A program made the translations under genes and the position numbers. DNA of 64,000 bases from Bacteroidota bacterium (GTDB lineage: Bacteria > Bacteroidota > Bacteroidia > B-17B0 > Aurantibacillaceae): contig CANFTW010000004.1 of the NCBI GenBank assembly GCA_947450025.1, positions 124,001 to 188,000 of the forward strand, read 5' to 3'. Below, piece by piece: positions 60,551-64,000 of the stretch (within the stretch, counting starts at the first letter, position 1; each line of letters starts with the position of its first letter). A model generated the notes under the pieces. The model saw only the letters and a program-made list of their open reading frames with translations. It was not told the DNA's origin and did no database searches.

Positions 60551-63500
60551 CTATTGCCCATTCCATTTAGGTAATCGTCCTGGTGTTGAAGGCAATTTCA
60601 ATTCTTCTAACTTATTTTCTAGAGCTCCTAATTTTGAATTTAAATCATTCACAGCATCATATACTAATTTAAACTTAGGCGTTATTTCCTTTAGTTTTTC
60701 TTCATAAGTACCCGTTAATCCTAATGATTGATTCCAAGTTCCACCAACAATTGTTTCAACAGATCCTACTATACCAGGTAAGGTTTCAAACTCTCTTCTA
60801 GCTAAACTGGCATCCCCATTCATCTCATCATTTAATGCTTTTAATCGCTTTTCAATCAACAACAATTCTTGCATATACGTCATACTAGAAGATGGGCCTT
60901 TTTGAACACCTGCCTTTAAAAATTTAATTCGCTCACTCATGCTACCCATAAATTGATTTGTACCTAGCACTACTCTTCTATACTCTCCTAATGATTTATT
61001 AGCCGCCAATAACTTTACTTTATCAACTTCAGGTAATGTGGAATTAGAAAGCGTTGTTAAATTAAAACTCACTTTATCTGATAGATTTTCTAAAACTCCA
61101 TTTTCAACTTTTATGATTTGTGCAAAATATTTACCCGGCAACGCTACGGGTCCTTGCTCATCGCTTTCGTAGGGATTATTTGGATCAGGCGTGTAAAAAG
61201 AAACAGGAGAGGTTAATTCTAAACGACCATCCCATAACACTTCTTTCATTCCTTTTGAAGCAGATTGTTTAATTTTTCTGATTTCATTGCCTTGCTCATC
61301 TGTAATCACTAACAATGTATAAGGTGCTTCTTCATTATCTTCTATACGTAAGCTATCTTTTGAAGGATAAGCAATGGCTTGATTATTTTTAATTTTTTCT
61401 TTCTCCAATGCTTTACGTTTATCTTTTAATGTTTTATAATCGTCCTTTATATAATAACGAATAATTGCCCCAATAGGAGGATTCTCGGCAGTGTAAAATG
61501 TTTCGCCTTGAAATGATTTTCCTTTATGACCGTATGGCTGAGATTGATTAAACACCAAACCATCCATGATTGGAAAAATAGTTGCCTTCTTGTCTAAGTC
61601 TTCTTTTTTAATGGTTTGCAAAATCGTATAATCATCCATCACATAAAAACCTCGTCCAAATGTTGCAATCACAATATCATGATCTTGCTCCTGAATAACG
61701 ATATCCCTCACACAAATAGATTGTGGCAACCCTCCAGTCATTTCCATCCAATTTTTTCCTGAATCAATACTCACATAAAATCCAAACTCTGTTCCACAGA
61801 ATAATAGATTTTTATTTTTATCATCTTCTGTCAAACAATACACCGACCCACGAGCTGGTAAATTATTACTGATGCTTGTCCATGTTTTTCCCTTATCAGA
61901 ACTCTTCATTAAGTAAGGTTTAAAATCGCCATTTCGGTGATTATTAAAACACGCATACATCACATTTTCATCATGACGAGACGCTAAGACATTTTGTAAT
62001 AACACTTGGATTGGAACTCCTGAAAAGTTGGACACTTTTGTCCAACTAACGCCACCATTTTCTGTTACCTGAATTAATCCATCATCTGTACCTACCACTA
62101 TTAATTGTTCGTTTAATGGCGATTCAGATAAAGCGGTTATATTGCCGTAAATAGAAGTGGATTGATTTTTAGCAACCGCATCCATACTCCATACTTTACC
62201 CATCACTGGTAATTTATTTCTATCAATACCTGCTGTTAAATCAGGACTTATAACTTTCCATGAATTTCCTCTATCGTCACTTCTAAATAATTTATTAGCA
62301 GCAAAGTAAATACGCTTATTATCAAATTTGCTAATGATTAAAGGCGCATCCCAATTAAAACGATAGGCAGGTTCCCCATTTTTTTCCATTGGTTTAATGT
62401 CAATAGCTTCTCCATTTTTTCGATCGTAACGCACTAAGCCTCCATACTGCCATTGGCTGTATACAATGTTTGGTTCAGTTGGGTCAACTCGTGATTGAAA
62501 ACCATCACCACCAACGGTAACAAACCAATCGGCATTAGTAATTCCGCTAGCGCTAATCGTTCTGTTAGGCCCACCTAAGGTATTGTTATCTTGTGTGCCA
62601 CCATACACATAATAAAATGGTTTGCTATTATCTACACATACTCTATAAAACTGAGTAATTGGTAAGTTTGAGCAAAAACGCCATGTTTGAGCACCATCCA
62701 TACTTTCGTATAAACCACCATCGCAACCCATAATTAAGTGTCCTGTATTTCTTGGATCAATATATAAAGCATGATTATCGACATGTTTATTTTTTTCTCC
62801 AACCCCTCTAAAAGTTTTACCACCATCTGTTGTTACTTGCGCCCAGGTATCTAAACTATATACTTTGTTTTCATCTTTTGGATCGGCAACAATTTCTTGA
62901 TAATAATTTCCGGCTGTTGACCAATCATTTTGTTTTTCCCAACTAGCACCACGGTTGGTACTTTTATAAAATCCTTTGCCTTCGGCAGCTTCCACAATGG
63001 CATACACATAATCTGTGTTCGCTGGAGAAATTGCTAAACCAATTCTTCCCACATCACCACTAGGTAAACCATTGGTTAATTTATTCCAAGTCACACCATA
63101 GTCGGTACTTTTATAAATAGCACTTTCGGGTCCGCCACTAATGTAAGTGTATTCATGACGACGACGCTGATGTGCCGAAGCATACACAATGTTAGGATGC
63201 TTCATATCAATTAATACATCATTGCAACCTGTGTTTTCGCTAATGGTTAATGTTTGTTTCCAGGTTTTTCCACCATCGGTTGTTTTATAAATACCACGCT
63301 CACCGCCGGCATTCCATAAAGGACCATAAGCCGCCACATACACAATATCAGAGTTTGTTGGATCAACCGAAATTCTTCCGATGTGTTCAGACTTTTCTAA
63401 GCCCATGTTTTTCCAAGTTTTTCCACCATCCTCACTTTTATAAACCCCATCTCCATATCCTACGGCACGTTGATTATTATTTTCTCCAGAGCCTACCCAA

Positions 63501-63853
63501 ATAACGTTTGAGTTACTAGGGTCAATGGTAATACAACCAATAGAATAAGAATTTTGATTATCAAAAATTGGGTAAAACGAAACCCCAGCATTATCTGTTT
63601 TAAAAACACCACCAGCAGCCGCTACAACATACCATTGATTTCGATTATTGGGATTAACCGCAATATCCCCTACTCGGCCTGATGTTACTGCAGGACCTAA
63701 GGAACGAAAGGATAAAGCCGAATAAGTTTCGGATTTAAACAAAGGATTAGTTTGTTCAGATTTAGAATCTTTAAAACTAGTTGTTTTTTGAGCATTAAGC
63801 GATATGGCGCTTGTTAACGCTATAGAAACTATTAAATTGGTAGATAACTTCAT
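60551..63853 (-). CDS. Large secreted sortilin/VPS10-like BNR-repeat protein
   Basis: A 1100-residue exported protein with a signal peptide (LIVSIALTSAISLNAQ). Residues about 50-780 form repeated beta-propeller units of the sortilin/BNR type, each with SxDxGxTW: GVYKSEDGGKTWKNM, GIYKTTDGGKTWKQ, AIYKSTDYGVTWNKL, GFYKSTNRGASWEK and LMKSSDKGKTWTS. The C-terminal 300 residues have a Fn3-like segment (GMKEVLWDGRLELTS) and helices. No T9SS-type C-terminal domain is apparent. Such proteins are often annotated as glycosyl hydrolases but a catalytic function is unproven. An exact -7 element lies upstream at 63873-63880 on the minus strand. Confidence 0.9.
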   Translation of the reverse strand: MKLSTNLIVSIALTSAISLNAQKTTSFKDSKSEQTNPLFKSETYSALSFRSLGPAVTSGRVGDIAVNPNNRNQWYVVAAAGGVFKTDNAGVSFYPIFDNQNSYSIGCITIDPSNSNVIWVGSGENNNQRAVGYGDGVYKSEDGGKTWKNMGLEKSEHIGRISVDPTNSDIVYVAAYGPLWNAGGERGIYKTTDGGKTWKQTLTISENTGCNDVLIDMKHPNIVYASAHQRRRHEYTYISGGPESAIYKSTDYGVTWNKLTNGLPSGDVGRIGLAISPANTDYVYAIVEAAEGKGFYKSTNRGASWEKQNDWSTAGNYYQEIVADPKDENKVYSLDTWAQVTTDGGKTFRGVGEKNKHVDNHALYIDPRNTGHLIMGCDGGLYESMDGAQTWRFCSNLPITQFYRVCVDNSKPFYYVYGGTQDNNTLGGPNRTISASGITNADWFVTVGGDGFQSRVDPTEPNIVYSQWQYGGLVRYDRKNGEAIDIKPMEKNGEPAYRFNWDAPLIISKFDNKRIYFAANKLFRSDDRGNSWKVISPDLTAGIDRNKLPVMGKVWSMDAVAKNQSTSIYGNITALSESPLNEQLIVVGTDDGLIQVTENGGVSWTKVSNFSGVPIQVLLQNVLASRHDENVMYACFNNHRNGDFKPYLMKSSDKGKTWTSISNNLPARGSVYCLTEDDKNKNLLFCGTEFGFYVSIDSGKNWMEMTGGLPQSICVRDIVIQEQDHDIVIATFGRGFYVMDDYTILQTIKKEDLDKKATIFPIMDGLVFNQSQPYGHKGKSFQGETFYTAENPPIGAIIRYYIKDDYKTLKDKRKALEKEKIKNNQAIAYPSKDSLRIEDNEEAPYTLLVITDEQGNEIRKIKQSASKGMKEVLWDGRLELTSPVSFYTPDPNNPYESDEQGPVALPGKYFAQIIKVENGVLENLSDKVSFNLTTLSNSTLPEVDKVKLLAANKSLGEYRRVVLGTNQFMGSMSERIKFLKAGVQKGPSSSMTYMQELLLIEKRLKALNDEMNGDASLARREFETLPGIVGSVETIVGGTWNQSLGLTGTYEEKLKEITPKFKLVYDAVNDLNSKLGALENKLEELKLPSTPGRLPKWNGQ

Positions 63854-63872
63854 GGATTAAGTTTTAGTTATA

Positions 63873-63880
63873 CAAAACTA
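63873..63880 (-). promoter_or_regulatory. -7 promoter element of the BNR-protein gene
   Basis: Read on the minus strand this is TAGTTTTG, an exact TAnnTTTG match about 20 bases before the ATG. No clear -33 element. Confidence 0.4.
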
Positions 63881-63932
63881 TTCTTTTTAGCGAAAGCTTA
63901 TTAACCTTTTATTGACATTTAATAATTACCTC

Positions 63933-64000
63933 ATGCTGAATATATTTCAACAGTTGTTCAGGATAAATGAAAATCAATTAGATTTGTATATGGAAAAAAC
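63933..64000 (+). CDS. Start of a further gene, cut by the window end
   Basis: An open frame from ATG 63933 reads LNIFQQLFRINENQLDLYMEK and continues past the window. It is divergent from the BNR gene. Twenty-two residues are too few to identify, and a shorter start at ATG 63990 is possible. Confidence 0.35.
   Translation, partial: MLNIFQQLFRINENQLDLYMEK

Overview
The window is chromosomal DNA from a Bacteroidota bacterium, most likely a flavobacterium-like lineage. DNA is AT-rich and coding strands mostly lack Shine-Dalgarno sequences. Many genes are preceded by the Bacteroidota promoter pattern TTTG-N18/19-TAnnTTTG. Type IX secretion (T9SS) proteins are present: a PKD-repeat protein with a gliding-type C-terminal domain and a PorP/SprF protein. 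I cannot name the genus from sequence alone. Nothing indicates a plasmid, prophage, insertion sequence or CRISPR array.

Layout. 1-5.1 kb: cold-shock protein, POT-family peptide transporter, a frameshifted thioredoxin-fold gene, rimO and a small membrane protein. 5.2-5.6 kb: RNase P RNA. 5.6-12.4 kb: a three-gene surface/T9SS cassette (1424-aa PKD protein, TPR/PD40 protein, PorP/SprF protein) ending at a terminator shared with metK. 12.5-22 kb: metK, ilvE, an M23/LysM peptidase, a DUF5916-type outer membrane protein, an LpxD paralogue coupled to a SpoIIE-type phosphatase, then aroE-lolA. 22.3-28 kb: tRNA-Asp, a SatD-like gene, rplM-rpsI-rpsB-tsf, pyrH, a 44-aa lipoprotein and serC. 28-35 kb: a beta-barrel protein, a MacB/FtsX-type permease, an M24 peptidase, topB, queA and a 2OG-Fe(II) oxygenase. 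35-46.4 kb is the least characterised stretch: secreted proteins, a soluble relative of the DUF2723 periplasmic domain, an RluA-type synthase, a secreted nuclease with a Cys/His tail, small orphans, a Na/Pi cotransporter and a DUF6629-like gene broken by an in-frame TGA. 46.4-64 kb: mnmE, an unusual two-gene ABC system, sucD and sucC in separate convergent units, bioA, an acyl-CoA carboxylase subunit with a STAS-like partner, an alpha/beta hydrolase, a palindrome-rich intergenic segment, a sortilin/BNR-repeat secreted protein and the start of one more gene.

How the genes work together. Most of the window is housekeeping: translation (ribosomal proteins, EF-Ts, RimO, QueA, MnmE, RluA-type enzyme, RNase P), central metabolism (succinyl-CoA ligase, PyrH, SerC, IlvE, AroE, MetK, BioA) and envelope biogenesis (LolA, LpxD-like, M23 peptidase). 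The accessory layer is envelope-centred. The most interesting items are the PKD/PD40/PorP cassette with its apparent ATT start codon, the ABC ATPase with a helical N-terminal extension and its multi-pass partner with a large exterior domain, the free-standing DUF2723-like domain, two disrupted genes, and several small proteins. I did not find one clear-cut new multi-gene system; the ABC pair and the T9SS cassette are the best candidates.
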